From Corbicula japonica (lineage: Eukaryota > Mollusca > Bivalvia > Venerida > Cyrenidae): a stretch of 64,000 bases of DNA. The notes beneath the pieces were generated by a model, which made no database searches, had not been told where the DNA came from, and was given only the letters and a program-made list of their open reading frames with translations. The translations under genes were made by a program, and so were the position numbers. The stretch covers positions 62,001 to 126,000 of the forward strand of contig JAZAYU010000876.1 in NCBI GenBank assembly GCA_038501625.1, given 5' to 3'. Below, piece after piece: positions 36,022 to 48,300 of the stretch; positions within the stretch are counted from its first letter, which is position 1; every line of letters starts with the position of its first letter.

Positions 36022-36366
36022 TACTTCGTTAGCATCTTTTACCCAATATAGCCTAGATGAATTACATAAATTATTTTAATTAAGTCCCTTTAATCGGGAA
36101 AAATACAAACTCTGCAGCGCTTGAGGTAAATTACATCATCATCATATCGTTTCTACTTTTTTCCCATTAATTAATTTATTTGGAAATTTTGTCTGTCGAT
36201 TACCAAGAAGAAAAAAGATAATTGAATTCAAACCAATTGAAATGTCTTAAGAGTTAGATGTAAGACAGCGTTGCAACTTAATTCTGGTACTTCAGTAAGA
36301 GGAACTACTGGAGGCCCACGGGTTAAGGGGGTTAAGGTAGGCGTGCCTTATTGTTCCTCATGACAT

Positions 36367-36508
36367 AGGAACCTGAATTTCTTTCAAAAATCATCCCGAT
36401 CCAACATAAATGATTTTTGACCATATATACATGTTTATTATATATGTATATAGGGTCAAACATCGTATATGTGGGATCGGGATGATTTTGAAAGAAATTC
36501 AGGTTCCT
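36367..36508. mobile_element. Hairpin MITE, ~36-bp arms
   Basis: 36367-36402 and 36474-36508 are inverted copies (aggaacctgaatttctttca inward) that differ by about one base. The AT-rich centre pairs further. The size and near-perfect fold are typical of a short non-autonomous element. Confidence 0.75.
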
Positions 36509-36629
36509 GTGCTCATGATTTGAAATCTCCACCTTTTGTCGGTGAGATGTGTTACCTCCACTTCGTATAGTGGAGGTATGTTACATCCGTTAGGTGACTG
36601 CTTTGCATCCCATTCTTTTCCTCTCCCTT

Positions 36630-37135
36630 CCTAAAATATGACGACAGGAGGTAGGCAGCTGGTTAAGGGTAGAGGGAGGGGAGACAGAAAAACGTCGGAT
36701 GGGGAGTAGATAGGATAAGGTGGGGAGAGGGAAGAAGGTAAGGTTGAATGAGTCGGAGAGGGTGGGTTGAGGTGGAGTTTGGGGTCTGGTGGGGTGGGAT
36801 GAGGGGAAAGGGTTGGGTGGGATGAGGGGAGAGGGTAGGGTGGGGTGAGGGATGAGGGGAGAGGTTGTGGTGGGTGGAGTGGGGTGAGGGGAGGGAGTGG
36901 GGAGAGTGGGGTGAGGGGAGAGGGTGGAGTTGGGGGAGGGGGTGGGATGAGGGTAGAAGGTGGGGTGATGGATGAGGTAGGGTAGGATAAGGGGAGGGAG
37001 AGTTGAGGTGGGGAGGGTTGGGTGTGGTGGCGTGTGGAGGGGAGAGGGTGGGAAGATGGGGGATGTGAGGTGGGATGAGGGGAGAGGGTTGGTGAGGTGG
37101 GCAGGGAAGAGGGTGGGGTGAAGTGGAAGGAGGAT
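36630..37135 (+). repeat. G-rich minisatellite (ggggtgaggggagagg type)
   Basis: About 500 bp of purine-rich plus strand are built from irregular words such as ggtggggtgagggg and gagagggtggg. There are many runs of three or four G within short distance, so G-quadruplexes and purine-strand triplexes are possible. The long proline/serine-rich frame on the minus strand is a by-product of this composition. Confidence 0.85.
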
Positions 37136-37636
37136 GGGATTGTTTTAATCATTCAACAAGTCAACAAATAAAAACAATATGCCTTCTTTTCGCAATTATT
37201 TTTCTTTTCGCGAAAAGATCTTCTTTTCGCACTCTAGTTGTAGCGATTGTAAAAATTTATTTTCATTTCAGCATTAACCTTTGTGTATTTTTGATATTAT
37301 GCCCAAAGATTTTATAGAAGAGTTTGAAGCACATTTTACTCATATGAACACATACTGTTGTAGTCAGCTAATTCAAACAAAGATACTAAAAGAATTATTA
37401 TCATGTATCAGTTTTTTTTTAAAAATTGCATCCCTTTGACAGAACAAAATCTTATCCTCAAATTTATACATTTTTTGTTTTGTTTATGGAACTGACTGAA
37501 CTGACAGCTACTAAAAATAAACACTTTCTCTAACATTAAACACTTTCTCTATCATAGTCCAAATTATTCAAACAAGACCATAGCTTTTCTAAACATTATG
37601 TTTAATCATGTCTATTTTCATCACAGAAAAGGCGTT

Positions 37637-38603
37637 TGTTAACCCGCCGTACGTGCAAGTGCGTGCTGTCTACGTGCAAAAACGTGGGCCAAATTCAGGG
37701 ATCCGTACTTGGTGAGTACAGCCTATGTACGGATTTGGGAGCACGCTGAGACGCCGTAGCATTTTCAGTGCATGCAAAACTTTCTCTGCGCTCGAGCTGC
37801 GTGCGGGCTACGTATTCACTACCAGTACGGGCGACGTGCGTGCCCTTTACGTCCACGAGCGCATAACGCACTGCGTCTGCGAGTCTTTGCGTGGTCCGTG
37901 CAAGGTCCGTGCTTCCTCAGTTCAACTGTCCGAAACGCACACAGAACTCAGGCGGACCTTACAGACCAAGTACGTGCTCCGCACTTACAACACACGGTGT
38001 GCGTACGGACCTCTGCGGTATATAAAATATATTTCGAGCATCGATAGGTCGTCCTTGATATATCACCAAACAGCGACCGAAATAAACTCACGTTCACCGC
38101 ACTTTCACGCACTTAAAACGGGCGAGCGAGTAAGGTCGTCATTCAATAGTTCCATGATGCGCGATCCGTGTCCGTGTCCGCGTCCGCGTCCGTGTCCGCG
38201 TCCGTGTCCGCGATTTTTCACTTACCAAAGATATCGTTGGATATATTCCATACCTCCGTGTCCGTCCGACGCGGACACGGAATACGCATCATGGAGCTAT
38301 GGAATACCGGCCTAAGAACACCGTACGTGAGCAGTACAGCCTCCGTACGTTGACATGGAAATCGCACGGAGATCTTGTGTTGTAAGCACGTTGTCAGCAA
38401 GTACAACTCACATACCACCTACGGAACGTAAGATGCACGCAAATTTGTACCCCTATATGTGTAGTGCGGGCCACGTACTCGCACCTTTCGCAACCGTGAG
38501 TGCCACGTGCGTTCTCTCTGCTCTTGCCACGTCCGACCAAATAACGCCGCCAACGTAACCTCCGCAGAACACGTACGGAGAAAAAAGACGCACGACGGGT
38601 TGT
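37637..38603. repeat. GC-rich, acgtac-rich patch with foldback repeats
   Basis: This patch is much richer in GC and CpG than its flanks. It is full of cgtacg/acgtgc words. 'gtgagtacagcc' near 37709 and 'gagcagtacagcctccgtac' near 38327 are direct relatives. The outer ends (aacccgccgtacgtgc at 37640, gcacgacgggtt near 38590) are loosely inverted. Frames across it are arginine/cysteine-rich and probably chance. It may be a DNA-transposon relic. Confidence 0.5.
38147..38312. mobile_element. Short foldback element with gtccg microsatellite
   Basis: The ends read inward 'gttccatgatgcgcgatccg' and, from the right, 'gctccatgatgcgtattccg'. 38166-38214 is a 6-bp microsatellite (ccgtgt/ccgcgt) and 38262-38280 a small gtgtccg/cggacac stem. 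It is nested in the GC-rich patch. Confidence 0.6.
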
Positions 38604-39368
38604 GACCAGGGCTTAATGGAAGCAAATGTTTTTTCGCAATGTACTTTATTTGTTTATAATCTTTCTCAGATAGCGCGATGTAATACATTAATAATAGACC
38701 AATTTAATAAAGCATCGGCAAGAAAGATTGCTGACTACGTTAATTAAGATTATTTTAAAAATATATTACCGGTACATTTTGTTTTACATGTTCATCATGT
38801 TAAGCGACTGACAACACTAGGTAAATCTTTTTTAAAAATGTTTTGTTATCATGTCGCAGATCCTCATTTTCGTTAATTGTTTGTGGTGTCTTATTCGAAA
38901 TGTATCGTTTTATAAATCCATGCTGTCTTTACCCCTTTGCTGTTTGGCGGCTATGTGGAGAGATTGTATGTGTTATGTTTTTACTTTTTGTACCAATATT
39001 TCTAACTGATTAACTGTTGGAGCTAATTTTTAAGGCGCCTCATAAACATTATACAATTTTAGGTTTTATTCGAAATCGCGACACTTTCAAAACACATTGT
39101 TTTTAAGTTGATAATCAATGCCATAAACATTCAATTGTACAGTAATTCACTAGAAGATTTATTGAATTGTCAACTTTTATCAATTTGCAACTGATTACAA
39201 ACAACCAAAAAAACGCATCCAGTGAAGTTCAACACGATAAAACACGTGTTTGGATAATACAAATCAGAGCAGATAACTATTTAGTTACCTTGTTCGAAGA
39301 GGAAGTTACACCTGCGATTAAATTATGAGTTCGTTATTTATCAGTTAAATATATGAAAAAGTGGAAAA
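38604..39368. other. Upstream region of the Ig receptor gene
   Basis: There is no gene. 38876-39010 resembles the dispersed repeat at 49655-49760 ('gttaattgtttgtggtgtct', then 'ggctatgtggagagatt'). The promoter of the downstream gene presumably lies here, but I see no clear core element. Confidence 0.4.
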
Positions 39369-42300
39369 ATGGATAAGTTTACATTTTCTATATTGGTTAT
39401 ACTTACTGGTAAGTGACGATATTGTTTATCTGAATGTATATGCAACAGAGGAGGTTTATAATAGAAACAATAAAAAGTTGAAATATGCATATCAGGAATG
39501 GCCTCATCCAGAAAACCCAGCCCTTTGTGCGAACAGCCAAAATGAAGAAGGGAAAAGAGAGCATGGTTTATAAAATGATTATTTCAAAGTAGAAACCACA
39601 CACAATTTAATAAAGTGAGAACCTGAAAGGTTATCGCCTTGAAACGGCCAATAGGACTATGTTGTAAGTTGTTACAGATGATGTACTTTTTTTTTAAATC
39701 GGCTTTTTATGTAACTTTTTTATTTTATTTCAGCCGTTATATTTTCTGTAAGTATTTTAACACTATACAGTTTTCTGCTCTGATGTTGCTACTTTATACA
39801 AATATACAAATATTTCTTAGTTGAACGCACTTGTCTTGAATGTTTGAAATTTTACACACTAGTTAACGATTTTTAAATCATTTTTGCAACTGATTTTAAA
39901 AGCTAATTACGCATTCAGGATCATTATTGCATATTATAAATCTTATTAGATAACGTTTAATTTATTTCCCCTATCCGAAAATAAAGTTACATGTTATTAT
40001 GAATTCGCAAATAAATGTATACTTAAGAGGCGCCCAGACATGCAAAGTCAACAAAGTAGGCTAAAGCCTATCAGCTTTTATCATTTTAACATTTTAGGGG
40101 AAGAAATATCCTCCCTGTTTCAGCGCTTAAAATATACAGTGTAACCCGTCTATTAAGGCCACCTCTGGGAATGAACAAATGTGGTCTTAATAGTGGGCTG
40201 GTCTTACGTTTTGGGAGAGAAAAGTAGTGCAAAACTGTTAAACGGAAAATTGAAATAGTGGTCGTATGACAGGGGTGGTCTTAATTTTGAGATGATATCT
40301 ATAAGGGGTTTATGTCAATTATACATCTAATTATATGTAAATGATTGAATTATAATAAGCATTTATTTGACATAAAAACATGAAACACATATACTCCGAA
40401 TTGAATATTGTTTCAAGTATATTGTGTAGGTATAAATCTTTATGGATGCAATAGGGACATAATAAATTATCATTAAGGGACAGCGCCAGTCGGGCCAAGA
40501 CGTTGCTCCTTTCGTCATTGCTATGTCATAGATAAAAAGAAAAATGTCAAAATCCCAAAAATGGCAAACTGCAGTTCTATAAAACTTTGCACAAATCGAT
40601 GCTTTTAGTAAAAGCTGAGTTTACATATGTTTAGAAAAGTTAGAACATTAAAGAAAATTAGTTAGACCGGAAACAATTCCTAAATTTCTATTTGCAAACA
40701 AACACAAAAACGAAGAAAAACAAAACGACTGTTCAAATACCCACATGAATAAAATGATAATGACAAAAGTATCTAAGGTCCTTTTAAAGAACTTTATTAA
40801 GAGAGAAATTAACATTTTTAAAATGATACTGACAACAATATCTAAGGTTCTTTCAAATCACTTTATTAAGAGAGACTTAATTAAGAGAGAAATCAACTTT
40901 TTTATTTTATGTCATCCGACCAGGAAATTGAAGACCAATCACACGTTCACAAATATCTCATATTGTATACATTATTTAGGCAAAAGGAACTTAGATATTA
41001 TTGTCAGTAACTCATTACTCGTGAAGGCATTTAAAATAATTTTTAGTGTTGCTTCGTTTTAGTGTTTGAATGCAAACAGAATTTTTGGATATTCTTTTAT
41101 TTCTAACTATTTTTCTATACTGTTCTACGTAAATTAAACATAATTAATAACATTGATTTGTGCCAAGTTAGATGGAACTGCATTTTGTCGTTTGGGAGAT
41201 TTTTATGTTTTCTTTTTTTTTGTCTAAGACATAGCAATGACGAAAGGAGCAACGCCTTAAAACCTATGTCATATTTATCAATGTAACACAAGATACACTT
41301 AAATCCCTTCCTGATCTGAAACCTTTTTTTTCAAATTTATCAGTTTAAGATACAGTTAACATACAAATTTTAAACAAGAATAGTCAAATACAATTTATTC
41401 ATTTGTAAAACAACTTGAAGAAAAACAGAAACGTTTATTTTATTGTATCCTCTACGGCAGTAATTCTGTTGTACTTTAAATTACTAAAACGAAATACGTT
41501 TTTTTTTTCTTTCTGACCTAGGGTGTTGCGGACCTTGCCAGAGTTATGGTGGCGACATCTTTATGACAACGATTAAAAATTTGTATATACGTTTTTTTAT
41601 TTTATTTTTAAATTTCATATACATTTTCCTATTTGACATATGATCAATCATATGAAGATCAACATTTAAACAAGGTATGTCTATGTATAAAGTTTGTTTT
41701 AGCATTAGCGTAATGTTTGTTTCGATCAATTGCAGGAATCAGCTTTTCTTCTTCAAATGTTATATTAAGTCCAGAGAGGGCGGAGGTACTGGAAGGGGGT
41801 AGTGTCCTATTAACGTGTTCAGGGAATTTTTCTGACACAAGTTATACCCGTGTATTATGGCGTTTGAACTACTACATTGCTGGATATGCTGACTGTGATA
41901 ATAATGGCTGTAATGTAACTGGGTTCCTGAATGACAGCGTAAATTATTCAGTGTATTTTAACAACACCAGTACGATCAGTGTCCTCTTACGGAATGTCAA
42001 TAGGAGCAGACATAACGAGCGATGGACATGCGAGCAAGATTTCTTAAGGAGTAATTATGCAACCATTTATGTAATAGGTGAACGTATATTTGATTATTTT
42101 GTCTTTATTTAAGAACTTGACACATCGTACTTTTCTATATCTTTACTACATGTACTTAAAAAAAATTACATAACATTATGCGTCTCTCATGAAATCTTTT
42201 TTTAGAAAACTTATTTTTCTTTCCCATTTGCACAGAATTGCTTCGGCATTTCGTGAAAATGATAGCTCAATACATGTATTTTTATTATATTTTACAATTA

Positions 42301-45300
42301 AATCAATGAACAGAAGAAAAAAAATTTATTCACTTAAACAATAAGTGAGTACTTATATGAATAAATTACAAATATTCAGAATAACTGCACCAACAAAGAT
42401 AATTACTGTTAAGCAACCATATAATTTAACATGTTCGTCTGTTTTTGCATTTATATACGCGGCCATATATCTTTTCTTTTGTACTAAGTTCATTTGGTTT
42501 AACGAATCCCGATGGTAAACATTTGTAGCTTTGGTACAATGATTGTTTCACCATGACATCGTTGTTAACGATATTCTTCTTTATCCTCAGTGCCTGTTAT
42601 TTCTGTGCACATAGAGCCTATGGACAAAATAATTTCAACCAATGAGAACACAAGTGTCAACTTCTCTTGCTTAACATCATTTGGAAGACCTGCTCCTAAC
42701 GTCACCTGGTATCTGGCATTTGAAACTGAAAGCGACACACCATTATTGGATAGTAATAGTACACAAATAACTAATAGCACGGAAGAGATGTTTGCGATTA
42801 AAAGTGGCATCGTCTTGTACGTTAATCGAACACTTAACGGTAGCTCTATATATTGTTCGGCAAGAAATATTGCAGGCCGGACTGTTAATTCGGATAGGAT
42901 ATTACTAAATGTCAAATGTAAGTATCATGATATCATAAAAGTGTAACATTTACTAGTCACGATTGTTTCATTTTAGGATATCACTCCTATTCCTTACACT
43001 TGTTAATAAAAATCTAAATTTTATATAAACATTTTTTTGTTCTTGTATTGAAAGTTGAAAAGAAAAATAATGCAAACAGTTCAAATGGTTCCTGCAAATA
43101 TATCGAGAGTAAGAAGAAAAGCAAATAGGTTGTTATAAGAATATTTGCGATCAGTATATTACAAAAAGAGAAAGGCATACAGAGATAGAGAGCATTCTTA
43201 TAATGAGGTTTTTGTCCCATTTTTACCTGACATGTAAAAAGTGTTCAATATTTGTGTAATTACCTGTAGTCGATTACTATTGTATTTTTTCTAAGATCCT
43301 CCCTCTGCACCTCCTGAAATACTAAATTATGCCAATGGAAGTACTTACACCGTTGTGGAAAACCAAAAAGGAATTTTGCTTTGCACGGTCCGTGGAGGTA
43401 ATCCATACCCATCAGTCACGTGGGACTGTTTTAATGGTGTCGCTGAGACGACCGTATACAGCAATTATATCACTGCACGGGTAACATGGACTGCTTCTCG
43501 TGATCAGAACAGATCATGCACTTGTACATCCGAGCATGTGTTTACAGGCAAGGAAATAGCCTCTGTCAGCATTGACATTATATGTAAGTACATATTCAGC
43601 ATTGACATTATATGTAGGTACATATGGACCTGGTTAAAGTCAGGGAATACATTTTAGTTTTAGCTGTAATAATTGTGAACAAATCACATTTCACATATAA
43701 ATACACAGTTATAAACTATTAAAAGACTTCAACGCTCAAACAAAAATATAGAATAAAGTGGCAGAGGGTTTAAATAAATGATGAAATGTTAAAGACTTCA
43801 TTTTTAGACGAGTAAGCTTAAGCTTAGTTTCAACGCACCTTCGCGTATCCCGCTTAAAGCCTCTTAACAAATGAACAAATACAACACAATGGTGAAGTTA
43901 TTTCATTTCTTTCACAGCAGTTTGAATAGTATGAACGGTCTGGTATTATTTTCAAGTAATTTCAAACAAATTAGCAGAATGTGCAAAGGATAGTGTTCCT
44001 ACGAGGGCTATTTGAAAGGTCTTGAGAAAAAAATAAATCACTATGCCACATGCAATATGTCTTCATTTTACAAAATATTACTGTAGATAAATTATACCAT
44101 AAATTAAAACGAGACCGTTATACTTTACGTAAACAAGATTTAATAACAATAGTTCATTTATCCATGTGTTTTTCTTTCAGACATAGCAAAGGTGACTTCA
44201 TTCTTTGTTACGGGATTTGAAGGACAGGATTTAATAACAGTTGCAGAAAACGACACCGTTCAGTTCACCTGTCTCATTGACACAGCTGCGTCAGACGCGA
44301 AGCTAACATTTCAGTGGAGAACAGTACTTTTCGAGGATTCAGATACATCCAATTTGTTATACTCTTTACGTCACGTGACCTGTCTAGACGCAGGGGACTA
44401 CAACTGTGTTAGCAGAAACACGTACAATTATGGACAACCTTCAATTGGACACCTGACACTTCTTGTAATGTGTAAGTGAAATGCTTGTGATCGGAATTAA
44501 TATTGAAATATTGTCAGACTAAGGTTGACAGGCTATTTGCCTTTTTCTAGAGCTTTTATTGTAATAAACGCAAAGAAATTTCCATCAGTATCGCTTTGGT
44601 TTCACAAAAGTGGCTGGGCTCTGAGAATTTATGAAGATTTCTAGGGAAAAGAATCTAGATTTTCGATCAGTTTCTTTCATTATTTCTGATTAACTTACTA
44701 GGAGATGTAGTCTCAGTAAAGCCATCGAGTGCCTATCCCTTCGCAGGACAGAGCAAATTTGGGATTAATGTTTTGTGTGTTTTTGTGTTAGCGGGCTTTT
44801 GCACGAACACTGTCGAAATTTTGAGTAGGTTGAGGTTCATTCACCTTGCATGAAACTTGCATGTGTTTATTCATATAAAAAATCTGACTGGAAAACCGTT
44901 AATTTGATGTACCACAGAGGTTGTTTGAATCCTTTAATGCTTTTTTCACTAACCACTCCCAGTTCTCTTTTCCTCTCTTCTTTTTCGCTGCCTGGAGAGG
45001 CTGTGTTTTGTGAGTGTGTCTTTTCCAGATATGATGTATATTTCACTTTTTTTTCTAAGAAAGTTGGGTAGTTGTTGTTTGTTTTGTTATTTTGTCACTG
45101 GTTTGGTAAAATCTTTTTTCTTTTTACTGTTGTAGCAATCAGATATAGTTCTTTTACAATTATTGTAACTGTAGGTCCACCAAAGATTCATCCTTACAAG
45201 CCAATTCAGGAAACTGCAGTAGCCAAGCCAGGAGACACAATAACATTTAATGTTGACATCATTGCTTACCCGGAACCATCTTTATCAAACTTCGTCTGGA

Positions 45301-48300
45301 TGAAACTAACAAACGCAAACTGGTCTCTATTGGACAATACATCACAAACAGAAATTTCAACAAAAGGACTGCAGACAAATTTTACAATAAAGAGTGTGAC
45401 AGAAGAAGATTATGGAACTTACCACATGACTGTAGAAAATGGGCTAGGAGCTTACTCACAGACGTTCATTCTTGAACGGGGTATTATTTATTCCAATGGT
45501 TATGTCTTTTGTAGAACCTGGGTAATGTATGTATGCATGTATGTATTCCAAATGTTCCCTCTAGCGATTATATTATTTGTTGCATATCAGTATATAAATT
45601 TACAAAAATTTCGATATTTTATAAACAGTTCATGAAGAAGGTGTAGTCTTCATATTGGACCGTGATCCAGCCTAAGTGTTGTAACGTATTTAGTTAGGTT
45701 AAAGAAGAAATTAAGCTCTTCATGTATGATAAACGTTAAAATATATAGTAATTTTATTATTTTACTCTTTTAAAACACACATGAAATGAAAAACTATTCC
45801 AACAGTTAAAATTTTTTTCTTGCAGTTAAGTCACAACAGAATGTCACCGCCATTGCGATTGGTTCAGTTGTTGGAATTTTAGTTTTTATTGGAATTGTTT
45901 GTGCCATTATTTACCTTACAAGAAAGTACCACAACAAAAGGTAGGTGAACAGAATTTTATCTCAATTTATCACGATTCAGTGTGTCAGAAGTTTCCAAGT
46001 TGAACATAGTGTACATCCCAGATTTTAACCTCAAGCAATACATGCATTAGTTAGTTACTTTCTTAAATAATGCATGTTTTTTATTAAAATAAATGTGCAT
46101 AAACTAAATTCAACCAGGATGAGTTCACTTTTCTTTTAGGTTGTTATCTTACTAAATTGTTTAAAATAGTAACATGATAAATTGTTAGAGAGAATTTTAA
46201 ATAATTATTAAGATGTCAGAGTTTATACACTCAACCAAAGTTCTAATTGGTCATTAATTGTATATGTTTACAATGTATGCTAGTTTCGTTTCTTCCTGAC
46301 GTCAAGAGAGGTTGTGGAAAGAACTATTTTGTCTTAAAACCAATTATTTTATGTCTTTTTAATGTTTATTGATCGTTTTCTTAAATGAATCCAATACCAT
46401 TTACTTATACCGTAGGGTCAAAATAAGAACAGTCTTTAATTGAAAGGGAGGTAATTTGAAAATTGGATACTTTGAAAGGGGTTTATTTAAACAAATGTGC
46501 TGTTGATTAATCATGTTTTCTGTTTTTCCTACTTATTAGGGGTCCTGTTAAAATAAAACAAGGAATTTAGAGCAAATTTCTATTTGCTTGACCTTTTTAT
46601 GCAAGAAATGCATTTTTAGCAAACTTAAAGATAACTCTCGCCAAACTGTTCCAAGGTCAATTATTACAAGATTAAAGCTTAAGTTGGAGACTGTTGTTGG
46701 CAAATGATTATAAATAAAGAGTGAATTCAATGTCTTTCTAATAAAAAATTACGGACAAAAAAGGCGGTTTAGAACTTTTGAGTAGTGTATTTACATAATA
46801 AGTAATAATTGATGAGTTTTTATCAGTGCTTTAATATGGTATTAGCTTACAGTAACCAGATTTTTACTTTTATACAACTTTCAAAAATGGAACAAAGCAA
46901 GCTCTGCTTTTAAAAATGAAAGTCTGTCAGTTGTATTCGCCCTTTTATTAAAGTTTTCATTTTTGACATGTTGTTTTACAACATTGGGTGATACTCTTAA
47001 ATTTACAATATTTTCTATATTTTCCCTTTCAGCGACTTCCAATGCAACACGTTCCTTACCACCTGTGTAAGGCGATGTCCTCCCATTTCTTCGATAATGA
47101 AGTACAAAAAAGAAAAGAAAACCTCAAGTGGACGAAAATCTTTATCATCAAAAATTGCTGAAACAAGTAAGACATTTGAGCGTTAATATAGAACATGACA
47201 GTAAAGATTACCAGTCGTTTCAAAGCACCCCCTCAATTACTTGTCTGAACACTGCTAGCACAAAACAACAACACTGTTTTGCATTGGGCAAGACTTGCGA
47301 TCGGTTTATTTACAACGAAGTGTTTACAACTTGTATTTCTTATATACAATTTTATAACATGTAAGATAAATATGTATATCTACTTACAAACTTTACTGAT
47401 ATACAATGCATATAAATGTACAAAAACATACATTCGTTACAATTATCATATAAATGACACTGACCCCTAACATTGAGAGTTAATTCGAAGGCCAGGGAAA
47501 AACCCAGAAATAAAACCTCACTGAACTTTGCCCAATGTAAAAAACTCTGGGAAACTGTACCCCCGAATTAACCCCAATGTAAGCTTCATGAAATCACTCG
47601 TTACACGACCTGCTATTAATCAAGACCAAATTCTTGTGATTTATAACATCATATAAGACTAACATTTTAACGAGCTCATAGCAAATGCAAATAACTGCAT
47701 TTCCAACGATTCGAATTTGAAATAGAAACGATGTGAACCGACCGAAGTCTAGCGTAGAACTGACCACCAAGCATAACCTTCGTGCCTTTTCCCGCTCTTA
47801 CCCGCCTGATTGACCACTGGTCACCTGATACATATCTCGTCAATTAAATACACAATCACCCCTATTGTGCATGCCGCAATGTTAAGACATACGTTCTGTG
47901 CTATACTACGTAACGCACATAACTTTCAAGTATCACAACACCAATCTTTTATATACTCTTTCATATAATATTTTGTAACCTTTCATTACTGGTACCATTT
48001 CCTAACAAAATAGACGAAACGAACTTAGAAAGCCAGTGAACACGACAAATACTCGTATAAAATTATTGCAAGCTAGGTTTGATTAAACATGTCAATGGGC
48101 AATCAAATACTGCTTATTACTATCCACGCCGCCTGGCCCCGGGTTGAGCGCCACTCAATATTTACACTAATAAATGCATTGTGCTCAATGCCATTCAAAG
48201 ATGGTAATTGATAACAGCAGCACTTTATTGAATGTACAAGGATATCCTTTTCCTGCCACCACAAGGCAAAATTAACGATACCGTGATATTCAAATAGCCG

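Larger units (their letters stand above)
31032..37237. mobile_element. Decayed 6.2-kb element with ~60-bp inverted ends
   Basis: 31032-31093 and 37176-37237 are inverted copies: both read actagagtgcgaaaagaag inward, then a 'cttttcgcgaaaagaa' palindrome, then 'gcgaaaagaag'. The interior has a tandem array, a SINE, a hairpin MITE and a G-rich minisatellite, but no transposase that I recognise. No clear target duplication is seen. It begins about 10 bp after the previous inverted repeat ends. Confidence 0.6.

Noticed and set aside
36631..37152. 173-codon proline/serine-rich frame on the minus strand
   Set aside because: It is the complement of the G-rich minisatellite; low complexity alone keeps it open.
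37725..38315. 196-codon arginine/cysteine-rich frame in the GC-rich patch
   Set aside because: It spans a microsatellite and foldback repeats, and several overlapping frames are also open because of the GC content. No domain was seen.
39736..39750. 14-base micro-exon between the signal peptide exon and Ig domain 1
   Set aside because: An acceptor and a donor flank it, but including it would shift exon 2 out of phase. The direct join of exon 1 to 41736 keeps phase 1.
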